NCBI RefSeq assembly: GCF_023935105.1
Contig: NZ_CP096040.1
Span: 5,127,001 to 5,191,000 of the forward strand
Direction: 5' to 3'
Origin: Caulobacter segnis
Lineage (GTDB): Bacteria; Pseudomonadota; Alphaproteobacteria; Caulobacterales; Caulobacteraceae
DNA: 64,000 bases
Of this stretch, positions 7,634 to 16,528 are shown one piece after another (positions within the stretch are counted from its first letter, which is position 1; each line of letters starts with the position of its first letter). The notes beneath the pieces were generated by a model. The model worked only from the letters and a program-made list of their open reading frames with translations. It was not told where the DNA came from and ran no database searches. The position numbers were made by a program, and so were the translations under genes.

Positions 7634-8947
7634 CTATCCCTCCGCCGCGTCCTTCTTTCGCTTGCACGGCTTGAGGATGACCTTGTCGATGCGCGAGCTG
7701 TCCATGTCGACGATCTCCAGGTCGAAGGCGCCGATGGTGAGGTGTTCGCCTTCGTCGGGGATGCGGCCCAGGCGATCTAGGATCAGGCCGGCCACGGTGT
7801 GATAGCCGCCGTCGGCCTCGAAGTTCTCGCCCAGGTGATCGTTCAGCTCCTGGATGTCCAGGCGGGCGTCGATCAGCCAGCTGCCGTCCTCGCGGCGGAT
7901 GATGCGGGCGTCGTCGTCGGCGTGGTCCTCGGGGAAGTCGCCGGCGATCATCTCCAGCAGGTCCAGCGGGGTGATCGCCCCCTGCAGCGAGCCGAATTCG
8001 TCGACGACCAGGGCCATGTGCAGGCTGGTCGACTTGAAGACCGCCAGGGCCTTGAGCAGCGACATGGTCTCGGGAATGGCCACGGGCTGCTGCACGTGGG
8101 CCTTCAGGTCCAGCGGCTCGCTGCCCAGGCAGGCGTCCAGCAGGTCCTTCTTGAGCACCACACCGATGTCGCCGTCCAGATCGTCCTCGGTGGCCACCAG
8201 GATGCGAGAGTGGGCGCTGGTGCGGATCTCGTTGAGGATGGTCTCGGGATCGTCGGCCAGCGACACCCAGAAGAGGTCGCGGCGCGGGGTCATGGCCACG
8301 CGGACCGGACGGTCGCCCAGGCGCATGACCTCATTGATCATCGCCCGTTCCTCGGGCTCGATCAGGCCCGCGTCGGCGCCTTCGGCCAGCACGGTCTCGA
8401 CCTCTTCCGAGGTGATGCCATTGTTGCGCTCGTCGCGCACGCCCATCAGCTTCAGCACAGCGGCCGTGGAGACGGTCAGCAGGGTCACGAATGGGCGCAG
8501 CACCGCGGCCACCACGGCCAGGAACGGGGCCATGCGGCGAGCGATGACGTCCGGGAACATCAGGGCCAGGCGCTTGGGCACCAGTTCGCCCAGGATCACC
8601 GAGACGTAGGTCAGGCCCACGACGACGATGCCGGTGGCGATGGCCTCGGAATACTTGGCCAGGGCCGGGACGCTGGTCTCGAGCCACGCATCCAGGGCGC
8701 CGGCGATGGTCGCCTGACCATAGGCGCCGGCGAAGATGCCGATCAGGGTGATGCCGACCTGCACGGCCGAGAGAAAGCGGGTCGGGTGCTCGGCCATGTC
8801 GAGGGCCAGCTTCGCCCCCTTGTCGCCCCGATCGGCGAAGCCTTGCAGGCGGGCCTTGCGGGCCGAGACGACGGCCAGTTCGGACATGGCGAAAACCCCG
8901 TTCAACAGAACGAGGAGGAAGACGACGGCGAGCGCGACGAGAATCAT
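7634..8947 (-). CDS. hemolysin/CorC-type membrane protein (CNNM transmembrane + CBS pair + CorC_HlyC)
   Basis: 437 residues. The N-terminal CNNM domain (about residues 1-190) has several membrane segments, starting MILVALAVVFLLVLLNGVFAMSELAVVSARKARL. This is followed by a CBS pair (about 205-335), with MTPRRDLFWVSL at the entry and a second repeat around MALVVDEFGSLQGAITPLDLLE. The C-terminal CorC_HlyC domain (about 350-430) has the Y-x-T-V-x-G-L-I-L pattern. Bacterial relatives take part in magnesium or other divalent-metal efflux and resistance; the hemolysin name is historical. It is monocistronic as far as visible, downstream of the pstS terminator. Confidence 0.92.
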   Translation of the reverse strand: MILVALAVVFLLVLLNGVFAMSELAVVSARKARLQGFADRGDKGAKLALDMAEHPTRFLSAVQVGITLIGIFAGAYGQATIAGALDAWLETSVPALAKYSEAIATGIVVVGLTYVSVILGELVPKRLALMFPDVIARRMAPFLAVVAAVLRPFVTLLTVSTAAVLKLMGVRDERNNGITSEEVETVLAEGADAGLIEPEERAMINEVMRLGDRPVRVAMTPRRDLFWVSLADDPETILNEIRTSAHSRILVATEDDLDGDIGVVLKKDLLDACLGSEPLDLKAHVQQPVAIPETMSLLKALAVFKSTSLHMALVVDEFGSLQGAITPLDLLEMIAGDFPEDHADDDARIIRREDGSWLIDARLDIQELNDHLGENFEADGGYHTVAGLILDRLGRIPDEGEHLTIGAFDLEIVDMDSSRIDKVILKPCKRKKDAAEG

Positions 8948-9030
8948 GGCCCTTCAGGGTCGGGGACGCGTCGCCGGACGGCGATCGCGACGGGGCTTGG
9001 GGAACGGCCCGGCGGGTTCACTATACAAAG

Positions 9031-9060
9031 AAAAACGCCGTGGCCCATAGGACCACGGCG
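9031..9060 (-). terminator. rho-independent terminator of pstS
   Basis: On the minus strand CGCCGTGG pairs with CCACGGCG (plus-strand arms 9036-9043 and 9053-9060) and is followed by TTTTTCTTTG. It lies 32 bp past the pstS stop and separates it from the CNNM-type gene downstream. Confidence 0.9.
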
Positions 9061-9092
9061 CTCGTCACACTTTGAGACGTTCAGTCGCCCTA

Positions 9093-10136
9093 TTAGGCGG
9101 CCGGGCGGCCCATCACGGTCTTGCTGTTGACCACGCCCTTCTGGGCGTCGTGCTGGCCGGGGGGCAGCGGGATCAGGCCGCGGCCCTGGAGGTAGCCGCC
9201 GCGACCGGTCGCGGCGTCCGAGGTGAACTCCTTCAGGAACTCTTCCAGGCCCGGGGTGACGCCGATATTGGCCTTCTTCACGTAGATGAAGAGGGTGCGC
9301 GACAGCGGATAGGAGCCGTCCGAGATGGTCTGGGCCGAGGGCTTCACGCCGTTGACGGTCGCGCCCTTGATCTTGTCCATGTTCTCTTCGAGGTACGACC
9401 AGCCGAAGACGCCCAGCGAGCCCGGGGTCTTGGTCAGGGTGCCGACGATGGCGTTGTCGTTTTCACCGGCGTCGATCCAGCCGTCGTTGCGCAGCGGGTC
9501 GACCAGGCCCTTGAACTTCTTCTCGTTGTCCGAGCGGATGGCGTCCAGGGTCGGGTACTTGCGGGCGCCGGCCTCGATGGCCAGTTCGACGAAGGCGTCG
9601 CGGGTGCCCGAGGTCGGCGGCGGGCCGTAGACCTGGATGCGGTTGCCCGGCAGGCCGCCGGCGACGTCATCCCAGTTCTTGTTCGGATTGGGGATGAACT
9701 GGCCGCCCTTCAGGACCGTCTTCGACAGGCCCATATAGAGGTTCTCGGTCTTGAAGTTGTAGTCGGCGCCGTCCTTGTCGGTGGCGACGACGATGCCGTC
9801 GAAGCCGATCTTGATGGCGATGATGTCCTTGACGCCCTTGGCGGCGCAGGCGTCGAACTCGGCCTTCTTCATCGGACGCGAGGCGTTGGCGATGTCGGGG
9901 AAGCCTTCGCCCGTGCCCGAGCAGAACAGCTTGATGCCGCCGCCGGTGCCGAGGCTTTCGACCTTCGGAGCCTTCTTGCCCGACTTCTTGGCGAAGTTCT
10001 CGGCGGTGCGGGTGGCGAACGGGAACACGGTCGAGGAGCCGGCGGCCCAGACATAGTCGCGGGCGGCTTGGGCGGGGGCGGCGGCCAGGCCCGAGAGGGC
10101 GACGGCGGCGGCCGCGCAGGACAGGAGCTTCTTCAT
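9093..10136 (-). CDS. pstS: phosphate ABC transporter substrate-binding protein (PstS family)
   Basis: 347 residues with the signal peptide MKKLLSCAAAAVALSGLAAAPAQA. The mature protein has the phosphate-binding loops of the PstS/PBP-like family: AAGSSTVFPF near the N-terminus, LGTGGGIKLFC, ANASRPM, and GPPPTSGTRDAFVE in the hinge region. No pstC, pstA or pstB is nearby, so it must work with a permease encoded elsewhere or act as a scavenging or sensory binding protein. The porin gene lies 70 bp upstream on the same strand. A hairpin at 10168-10194 in that gap may set their expression ratio. Expression is probably controlled through the Pho box upstream of the porin. A second, distinct PstS is at 40874-41896. 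Confidence 0.93.
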   Translation of the reverse strand: MKKLLSCAAAAVALSGLAAAPAQAARDYVWAAGSSTVFPFATRTAENFAKKSGKKAPKVESLGTGGGIKLFCSGTGEGFPDIANASRPMKKAEFDACAAKGVKDIIAIKIGFDGIVVATDKDGADYNFKTENLYMGLSKTVLKGGQFIPNPNKNWDDVAGGLPGNRIQVYGPPPTSGTRDAFVELAIEAGARKYPTLDAIRSDNEKKFKGLVDPLRNDGWIDAGENDNAIVGTLTKTPGSLGVFGWSYLEENMDKIKGATVNGVKPSAQTISDGSYPLSRTLFIYVKKANIGVTPGLEEFLKEFTSDAATGRGGYLQGRGLIPLPPGQHDAQKGVVNSKTVMGRPAA

Positions 10137-10167
10137 GGTCAGGTCCTAAGGAATAAAAGCGAATGGG

Positions 10168-10194
10168 TCGGGCGAGCCGCTTCGGCCCGCCCGA
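10168..10194 (-). promoter_or_regulatory. intercistronic hairpin between porin and pstS
   Basis: TCGGGCG (10168-10174) pairs with CGCCCGA (10188-10194), with a further GCCG/CGGC pair inside. On the transcribed minus strand a T-rich segment follows only about 15 nt later, so this is at best a leaky terminator or an mRNA-stability element. It could make the pstS-to-porin ratio differ from one. Confidence 0.45.
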
Positions 10195-10206
10195 GGGACG
10201 CGGGTC

Positions 10207-11466
10207 CTAGAAGTCCAGCTGGGCGCGCAGCTGGAACTGCTTGATGTCGTAGTCCTGGTTCAGGCCGATGTTGTCGGACTTGCCGTCCGTGTAGTTGGCC
10301 TGGAAGCGGACGTACGAGACCGGGTAGTAGTTCAGGCCCAGCGTCCAGCCGGTGTACTTGCCGGCCTGCGAGGTCGCCGGCTTGACGTTCAGCGTGTCGT
10401 AGGCGTCGCCCAGGTCGGCGTAGTCGTAGCGCAGGGCCAGTTCGACGCCGCCCATACCGCCGGCCGTGACCGGGTTCAGGATCTTGGGACGCTTCACCTC
10501 GCCCGCGGCCGGGTCGTAGTTGCGCATCTCGCCCGTCGGCCAGAAGCTGACGAACGCGTAGCCGACCTTGACCTTCGGATCCTTGCCGATGGCGGCGCCG
10601 CCGACGCGGGTGATGTCGATGTTCGAGTATTCGCCTTGGACCGACAGCGGGCCGTGGATGAGCATGGCCTCGGCGGCCAGGGTCTTGTCACGGTTGCCGA
10701 TGCCGCCGGTCGTGTAGAACGTGGTGCCGTTCGTGTAGGCGGTCGTCGTGCGGCCGGTATAGGCGAAGGCGCTTTCGTCACCGCGGTTGCGGTAGCGGTA
10801 CGACAGGCCGAGGTGGACCTTGCTGGTGTCGGTGTTGACCGGGGCCCAGTGGGCGCGGGCCGTCAGGCCGAAGCGCTCCTTGGAGTCGGCGCCGGCGTTG
10901 GCGACGTCGGCGCTGTTGATGCTGTTGCCCTGCACCGCGAACGTGGCCGAATAGTTGAAGCCCTGGTACTTGGCGACCGCGCTGACCAGGTAGCTGTCGA
11001 CGCCGAAGTCACCGTACGGACCCCGGTCCATGAAGGTGATGAAGCGGGTCGAGGTCAGGTTCTCCAGGCCGGCGGCCTTGATGTTCCCGAACAGCAGCGA
11101 GACCTGTTCGTTCGGCTTGTACTCGATGACCACGTCGTCCCACGAGGCCGCGCCGCCGTTCACCCAGCCGCCTTCGGCCTTGTAGGCGAAGTAGTTGTTC
11201 AGCTTGCCCTCGACGCCCAGGAACACCTGGCGACCGCGCCAGTTGCTGGTCTTGAAGTCGCCGCCGGGACCATCGCGGCTGACGTCCTGGTTGACGTAGT
11301 CGACCAGGATCCGACCCCGGAACTTGAACGCCACGTCGTCATTGCTGAACTGCGGAGCGCCGCTCCACTTGTAGCTCATGTCCTGGGCTTGGGCCGCGAC
11401 GCCCAGACCCATGGCGAGCGCGACGCCCAGCGCCGAACCGGCGGCCAGCGAGATCTTGTTGCTCAT
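10207..11466 (-). CDS. phosphate-selective porin O/P (OprP/OprO) family outer-membrane protein
   Basis: 419 residues. The ATG at 11466 gives the signal peptide MSNKISLAAGSALGVALAMG, with GGGGA upstream. The mature chain has the OprP-family pattern: an early FKFRGRILVDYV strand, many alternating aromatic/polar beta strands (for example FGLTARAHWAPV and KVGYAFVSFWPTGE) and a C-terminal aromatic residue (QLRAQLDF), which is the usual outer-membrane sorting signal. OprP/OprO are trimeric anion-selective porins for phosphate and polyphosphate. The Pho box 106-124 bp upstream and the adjacent pstS support a role in phosphate uptake. Selectivity itself is inferred from family and context. Confidence 0.9.
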   Translation of the reverse strand: MSNKISLAAGSALGVALAMGLGVAAQAQDMSYKWSGAPQFSNDDVAFKFRGRILVDYVNQDVSRDGPGGDFKTSNWRGRQVFLGVEGKLNNYFAYKAEGGWVNGGAASWDDVVIEYKPNEQVSLLFGNIKAAGLENLTSTRFITFMDRGPYGDFGVDSYLVSAVAKYQGFNYSATFAVQGNSINSADVANAGADSKERFGLTARAHWAPVNTDTSKVHLGLSYRYRNRGDESAFAYTGRTTTAYTNGTTFYTTGGIGNRDKTLAAEAMLIHGPLSVQGEYSNIDITRVGGAAIGKDPKVKVGYAFVSFWPTGEMRNYDPAAGEVKRPKILNPVTAGGMGGVELALRYDYADLGDAYDTLNVKPATSQAGKYTGWTLGLNYYPVSYVRFQANYTDGKSDNIGLNQDYDIKQFQLRAQLDF

Positions 11467-11550
11467 TGTGAGATTTCCCCTTGAAGGTGCCCCGAACTCA
11501 CTCACCCGCCGTGGCGGGGTAACGCTGTTCGCGGATTAACATGGGGGATG

Positions 11551-11590
11551 TGACGGTTCGGACACCGACTTATGACAAGCCGATGACAAG
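11551..11590 (-). promoter_or_regulatory. Pho box (PhoB-binding direct repeat) upstream of the porin
   Basis: On the minus strand CTTGTCAT occurs twice with an 11-bp period (plus-strand 11572-11579 and 11583-11590 read ATGACAAG). This matches the known PhoB box of two TGTCA-type half-sites spaced 11 bp. A further TGAC at 11551 lies exactly two periods away and may be a third half-site. The box is 106-124 bp upstream of the porin start. Confidence 0.8.
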
Positions 11591-11712
11591 TGTTTTCAAC
11601 CGGTTAAGCTGTGTCGCCTCGGCAACAAACCGCTCGCCCAAAGGGCCGGGCGAAAGTCCGCCTACCGATGGTAGCGATCGGATGGGATCGCTCGCCGGAC
11701 ACAGAAAAGCAG

Positions 11713-11740
11713 AAGGGCGGCCCATCGCTGGGCCGCCCTT
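11713..11740 (-). terminator. rho-independent terminator of the TonB-dependent receptor gene
   Basis: A perfect 12-bp stem, AAGGGCGGCCCA/TGGGCCGCCCTT, with a four-base loop, followed on the minus strand by a CTGCTTTTCTG tail. It lies 26 bp beyond the receptor stop and insulates it from the Pho-box promoter of the porin. Confidence 0.9.
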
Positions 11741-11766
11741 CGTCATCCAGGGATCTTGGCTGGATC

Positions 11767-14178
11767 CTAGTACTTCACGCGGAGCTCGATGCCGTAGGTG
11801 CGCGGCGGGTTGAAGTTCGCGTAGTCGCCGATCGTGCCGCGGTTGGCGGCCGAGATGCGGTAGATGTGCGACTCGTTCAGCAGGTTGCGCGACCACAGCG
11901 ACAGGCTGGCCGAGCCGGCGTCGCCCATGGCGATGTCGGCCAGGGTCAGGTTGCCGTTGACGATGAAGCTGCTGTCGCCCTTCACGGCCACGTTCTGGAC
12001 CAGCTTGCCGGTCGGCGAGACATCGGCGAACTCGGTCTGGAACGAGTACTGGGCGTCGGCGTAGTTGGCGTCTAGGTGAGCCTTGAACGTCATCGAGCCA
12101 ACCGGCTGCTTGAAGTCGATATAGGCCGAGGCGGCGTTCGGCGGCGTGTAGACCACGTTGACCGGGAACGGCGTGCCTTGCGGGACGTCGGCGTTGCCGG
12201 TGAACGGGAACGGCGCGGCCGGAACCTTCACGTCGGTGTAGGCGTACGAGACGCCCACCTGGATCTGGTTGGTCACCTGGGCGGTCAGGTCCGCTTCGAA
12301 GCCGCGGATCTTCGAGGTGCCCGGCGCATTGCGGGTTTCCTCGGTATGCGCGCCTTGGGTCGGGCTGCCGGGCGTGGTGTCGACGTTGTCGAAGTCGATC
12401 TGGGTGCCGGTGCGGTCCATGGCGTAGGCGGCCAGGTTCAGGCGCAGACGGTTCTCGAGGAAGTCCATCTTGGCGCCGACTTCATACGCCTTGACCTTTT
12501 CGGCGTCGAAGGCCTGGAAGGTCTGCGAGCGGTCGTTGGCGCCGCCGGCGCGGTAGCCGGTCGAGAACTTGGCGTACAGATTGACGCCTTCGGCGGCGTC
12601 GTAGGCCAGGTTGATCAAGGGGTCGAAGCGGCCCTTGTCGTAGCTGAACGTGAAGTTCGTGGCCTTGCCGTTGACGATGTAGAGCGTGCCGTCGCGCTTG
12701 TCCTTGGTGTAGCGACCGCCGACCGTCAGGTGCAGCTTGTCCATCGTGGCCGGGGTGTAGGTGCCTTGGCCGTAGATGGCGTAGCTCTCGGCGTCCGCTT
12801 CGGAGGCGCGGGTCAGGAAGCGCGTGCCGCGCTCCCAGCCGGCGGTGCCGGCGGCGGCCTTCGAGGTCCCGGCCGACGAACGGATCGTGTAGGCGGTGCC
12901 GTCGGCGTTCCACTGGTTGGTGAACGGCGTGGCGGCCGATTCCTTGGCGTGTTCCTTGAAGTAGTACAGGCCCGCGACGTAGTCGAAGGTCTCGCCCACA
13001 TTGCCGACCGCCTGGAATTCCTGGCTGTACTGACGCTGATACAGGTCCGACAGGCTGTAGCGGCCGAAGGTGGCGTTCGGCGCGAAGACGTTACGCGCTT
13101 CGATGCCCGAGTTGTCCCACTGGTTCGTCGCGACGGCGCGGGCCGCCGTGATCGAGCGCAGCTGCAGGTTCGGGGAGATGTTGTACTTCAGCGTCATCAT
13201 GGCGCCGCCGGTCTCATCGACGCTGGGCTGCTGCACCGTGCCGATGTCCGAGACCTTCTGGCGGTCGGTGTGGACCTTCACCAGCGAGGCCAGCGGGTTG
13301 ATCGTGCCGGCCGGGGCGCTGGCCGGGCCAGCCTGGAGCTCGGCCAGGGTGCGGACGCGCTTGCCGTAGGGGTTGTAGTTGATCAGCTGGCTGAAGAACG
13401 GGGTGTTCTCGTCCTTCGAATAGTCGACGGCGACGAGGGCGCTGAACTTGTCGTTCGGCTTGTACTGGGCCTGGATGCGGCCGCCCTTGCGGTCGTACTG
13501 GTTCCAGCCGGCCTGGCCCGCCATCGGGTTCTTGATGGTCGGATCCTGGTGCTGCAGCAGACCGTCGACCTTGATCGACAGGCCGTTGAACTCCTGGAAG
13601 TCCTGGTGCAGCTCGCCGGTGTAGGCGCCGTAGTTGCCGACGCCGGCCACGATGCGGCCGCCCGCCACGCCCGACGGCGCCTTGGAGACGATGCTCACCG
13701 CGCCGCCTTCGGTGTTACGGCCGAACAGCGTGCCTTGCGGGCCGCGCAGGACTTCGATGCGCTCCAGGTCCAGCAGGGCGACGTTCAGGCCTTGCTGACG
13801 GCCCAGATAGACGCCGTCGATATAGACGCCGACGCCCTGGTCGCGGGCGGTCTGGTTGGCGTCGAAGGGCACGATGCCACGGATGCCGACGGTCAGGGCC
13901 GACTGGCGGGCTTCGAAGGTCGCGACGCGCAGCGAGGGGATGGCGCCATCCATCAGGCTGATCAGGCTCTCGGCGTGGCGGTCGGCCATGGCCGTGGCGC
14001 TGAGCACCGAAACGGCGATCGGCGTCGTCTGCAGGTTGGTTTCACGCTTGGTCGCGGTGATGACCACCTGGTCCAGCGCCGTGCCCTCGTCGGCGGCGGG
14101 CGTGGCGTCGGCGGCGTAGGCGCCTTGGCCGGCCATCATCAGCGCGACGACGGCCGCGCCTGCGAAATACTTACGCAT
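11767..14178 (-). CDS. TonB-dependent receptor
   Basis: 803 residues from the ATG at 14178, with the signal peptide MRKYFAGAAVVALMMAGQGAYA. The mature N-terminus has a TonB-box-like DQVVITATKRETNL. It is followed by the plug domain (about 50-170), with IRGIVPFDANQTARDQGVGVYIDGVYLGR and IEVLRGPQGTLFGRNTEGGAVSIVSK. The rest is a 22-strand-type barrel ending in the aromatic terminal strand YGIELRVKY. Such receptors import scarce substrates using TonB energy. Its place between a PstS/OprP pair and phnCDE suggests a phosphorus-containing substrate such as a phosphonate or phosphate ester, but the substrate is not readable. Sequence alone would also allow a siderophore or carbohydrate. The upstream region is AT-rich and has palindromes. 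Confidence 0.93.
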   Translation of the reverse strand: MRKYFAGAAVVALMMAGQGAYAADATPAADEGTALDQVVITATKRETNLQTTPIAVSVLSATAMADRHAESLISLMDGAIPSLRVATFEARQSALTVGIRGIVPFDANQTARDQGVGVYIDGVYLGRQQGLNVALLDLERIEVLRGPQGTLFGRNTEGGAVSIVSKAPSGVAGGRIVAGVGNYGAYTGELHQDFQEFNGLSIKVDGLLQHQDPTIKNPMAGQAGWNQYDRKGGRIQAQYKPNDKFSALVAVDYSKDENTPFFSQLINYNPYGKRVRTLAELQAGPASAPAGTINPLASLVKVHTDRQKVSDIGTVQQPSVDETGGAMMTLKYNISPNLQLRSITAARAVATNQWDNSGIEARNVFAPNATFGRYSLSDLYQRQYSQEFQAVGNVGETFDYVAGLYYFKEHAKESAATPFTNQWNADGTAYTIRSSAGTSKAAAGTAGWERGTRFLTRASEADAESYAIYGQGTYTPATMDKLHLTVGGRYTKDKRDGTLYIVNGKATNFTFSYDKGRFDPLINLAYDAAEGVNLYAKFSTGYRAGGANDRSQTFQAFDAEKVKAYEVGAKMDFLENRLRLNLAAYAMDRTGTQIDFDNVDTTPGSPTQGAHTEETRNAPGTSKIRGFEADLTAQVTNQIQVGVSYAYTDVKVPAAPFPFTGNADVPQGTPFPVNVVYTPPNAASAYIDFKQPVGSMTFKAHLDANYADAQYSFQTEFADVSPTGKLVQNVAVKGDSSFIVNGNLTLADIAMGDAGSASLSLWSRNLLNESHIYRISAANRGTIGDYANFNPPRTYGIELRVKY

Positions 14179-14615
14179 CAAAAGTACCCCTTTTTGGTTG
14201 GCCAGGGGCATAGGCCATCAGCAGTGATGCTTCCGTGACGTCGTCATGTAGGTTTTACGACGTGATAAATTTGCGCCACGTTCGCGCAACAATAGGTATA
14301 TCCCGCCCGCTCTCGCATAACGTCGATATTCAGAAAGCGGGACCTCCAGGTATCGACGATCGATATCTGAATAGAAAACGATATCAAATCCATGTTGCAC
14401 GGATGAAATACATGAAATGCAGCTGAAAGATCGCTCAAAGCGGCTTTCTTATTTCCGACAAGGCCCCTTCTGCCGCTCACCAGATCCAAACAACCACAAA
14501 TGGCGGCGCTCCCGCAAAAAGGGTGTGGATTGGAAATTTTTGTCGTTGAACAACGCCCTGCGGAAATCCCCGCGCGTCAGTGGGCGCGTCCGCGGAGCGA
14601 GCCTTTCGCCTGCGC
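14179..14615. other. 437-bp AT-richer gap between phnE and the TonB receptor
   Basis: No convincing gene. The stretch from about 14230 to 14560 is clearly richer in A/T than its surroundings. It holds two perfect inverted repeats upstream of the receptor: TGACG-T-CGTCA (14236-14246) and TTGCGC-N7-GCGCAA (14271-14289). A 9-bp near-tandem repeat ATGAAATAC/ATGAAATGC lies at 14403-14420. These are plausible regulatory sites for the receptor gene on the minus strand, about 58-110 bp before its start. A clean 11-bp-phased Pho box is not visible here. Confidence 0.5.
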
Positions 14616-15461
14616 CTAGAGCAGGCGCGTCCGGATGATCTGCGACAGCAGGTCGATCAGCGACACGGCCACCACGATGACCAGCACGATGCAGCCGGTC
14701 TGGTCGTACTGGAACGCGTTGACCGAATCGAGCAGCACCTGGCCGACGCCGCCGGCCCCGATCAGGCCCAGCACCGTCGCCGAGCGGCTGGACGACTCGA
14801 AGCGGTAGAGCGCGTAGCTGGTCCACAGCGGCGCGACCTGCGGGATCACCCCCCAGACGACCTCCTGCAGCTTGACCGCGCCGGTGGCGCGCACGCCCTC
14901 GACCGGGCCCTTGTCGATCGACTCGACGGCCTCGGCGAACAGCTTGGCCAGCACGCCGCCGGTGTTGAACATCAGCGCCATCACCCCGGCGAACGGCCCC
15001 AGGCCCACGGCGGTGATGAAGATCAGCGCCACGACCAGGTCGGGAATCGAGCGGATCAGGTCCAGCACCCGGCGCACCGGCTGCTGGATCCAGATGGGCG
15101 TGATGTTGCGCGCGCCCAGGAGGCCCAGCGGGATGGCGACGATGATGGCCAGGAAGGTGCCCCACAGCGCCATCTGGATCGTCTGCCACATCTTGCCGAC
15201 GTACAGCCCCCAGTCGGCGGCCATGAACGCCTTGGGATCGGTGAACGGCGAGAAGAAGCCTCGCGCGAACTCCTGCATCCGCCCGGCTTCGGTGAACAGC
15301 TGCGGGAACTTGTCGATCTCGGCTGGCTTGAAGCTGACGATCAGCAGCATGGCCACGCCGCCCCAGATCAGGGCGTCGAAAGCCAGCGCCGTGGTCGAGC
15401 GTCGGGGCGGTGCAAGAGGGAGCGGCGCCGGAGGGGGCGGGGCCATAGTGGTCTCGCTCAT
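14616..15461 (-). CDS. phnE: phosphonate ABC transporter permease PhnE
   Basis: A 281-residue integral membrane permease of the PhnE family. After a proline-rich N-terminus (MAPPPPAPLPLAPP) come a first membrane segment and the periplasmic loop FKPAEIDKFPQLFTEAG. The transport core follows with GTFLAIIVAIPLGLLGARNI, RSIPDLVVALIF and the cytoplasmic EAA-type loop EGVRATGAVKLQEVVWGVIPQ that docks on the ATPase, and then SATVLGLIGAGGVGQVLLDS. It is the last gene of phnC-phnD-phnE, starting eight bases after the phnD stop. Substrates of this group are phosphonates or phosphite/phosphate esters. Confidence 0.93.
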   Translation of the reverse strand: MSETTMAPPPPAPLPLAPPRRSTTALAFDALIWGGVAMLLIVSFKPAEIDKFPQLFTEAGRMQEFARGFFSPFTDPKAFMAADWGLYVGKMWQTIQMALWGTFLAIIVAIPLGLLGARNITPIWIQQPVRRVLDLIRSIPDLVVALIFITAVGLGPFAGVMALMFNTGGVLAKLFAEAVESIDKGPVEGVRATGAVKLQEVVWGVIPQVAPLWTSYALYRFESSSRSATVLGLIGAGGVGQVLLDSVNAFQYDQTGCIVLVIVVAVSLIDLLSQIIRTRLL

Positions 15462-15469
15462 GAAGCGTC

Positions 15470-16528
15470 TCAGTTGGCGGGCGGAGCGACAGGGGCGACC
15501 GGCGCGGCCAGCCCCGCCTTGCCCTCGGCGGCGATGCGCTCGGCCTTGATGCCATCGAGGTTCTTCTGGGCGGCGGCAATCTTGGCTTGGTCGCCGGTCT
15601 CCTTGGCCAGGCCCAGCTGTTCCAGCGCTTCCATCTCGCGGACCACCAGCAGGTGGCTGTCGTCGGCCGGCTTGAAGCCGCCCATCGACAGCTTGGCCAG
15701 GTTGGCGCGCTGCTGGGCCGCCTCGGGCGTGTCGCCCTGGCCGTAGGTCAGGAAGAACTGGCGCAGCTTTTCCTTCACGACCGGGTCCAGGTCCTTGCGC
15801 CAGACGATCGGGTCTTCCGGCAGGGTCGGCGATTCCCAGATCACCTTGACCTTGGCGGTCTTGTTGTCCGCGCGCGCCATGTTCAGGCGCAGGGCCGTGG
15901 TGTTGTTGGTCGAGGCGTCCAGCTTGTGATTGGCCACCGCCGCCAGGTTGGCGTCATGGCTGGCGCTGAGCACGGTCTTGAAGCAGGTCTCGGGCTTCAC
16001 GCCGGCCGGGATGAACACATAGGTCATCGGGGCCAGGGTGCCCGAGGTCGACTTCTTATCACCGATGCCGAAGTTCAGGGTCTTGTCGCACTTCAGCAGG
16101 CCTTGCAGGGTCAGCTTGCTGTCGGCGGGGACGATGATCACCGACTTGTAGCCGTCGGTGCCCGACGGGTCGAAGGTGCGAGCGAAGACCTCGCCGCCCG
16201 AACGGCGGACCGCTTCCAGGCCCGACTGGTTCGAGAACCAGCCCAGGTCGGTCTGCTTGGCGCCCATGGCCACGATCAGCGACGAGTAGTTGGACGAGAA
16301 GAACGGCTTCACCTTGAGGCCGGTCTGCTTTTCCATGTCGGCCAGGATGGGCTTCCAGTAGCCCTCCATGTTCTGGGCCGACTCGGTGGACAGGATCGAG
16401 AACACGACCGTGTCCTTGGCCGAGCCGGTGGTCGCCGGCTTCTGGCCGCACGAGGCGAGGGCCAGGACCGACAGGCCAACGACCGACAGACGGGCGGCGA
16501 TGGCGAAAGCCGAACGGCGGCTGATCAT
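15470..16528 (-). CDS. phnD: phosphonate/phosphate-type ABC transporter substrate-binding protein PhnD
   Basis: 352 residues. The signal peptide ends with LSVLALASCGQKP, a lipobox (L-A-S-C) that suggests a lipoprotein anchored to the inner membrane. The mature part has the PhnD family pattern: MEGYWKPILADMEKQTGL, SSLIVAMGAKQTDLGWFSNQSG, FGIGDKKSTSGTLAPMTYVF and WESPTLPEDPIVWRKDL. The ligand group is phosphonates or phosphite; the exact one is not readable. The ATG overlaps the phnC stop (ATGA), so translation is coupled. The C-terminal tail is rich in Ala/Pro/Val. Confidence 0.92.
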   Translation of the reverse strand: MISRRSAFAIAARLSVVGLSVLALASCGQKPATTGSAKDTVVFSILSTESAQNMEGYWKPILADMEKQTGLKVKPFFSSNYSSLIVAMGAKQTDLGWFSNQSGLEAVRRSGGEVFARTFDPSGTDGYKSVIIVPADSKLTLQGLLKCDKTLNFGIGDKKSTSGTLAPMTYVFIPAGVKPETCFKTVLSASHDANLAAVANHKLDASTNNTTALRLNMARADNKTAKVKVIWESPTLPEDPIVWRKDLDPVVKEKLRQFFLTYGQGDTPEAAQQRANLAKLSMGGFKPADDSHLLVVREMEALEQLGLAKETGDQAKIAAAQKNLDGIKAERIAAEGKAGLAAPVAPVAPPAN

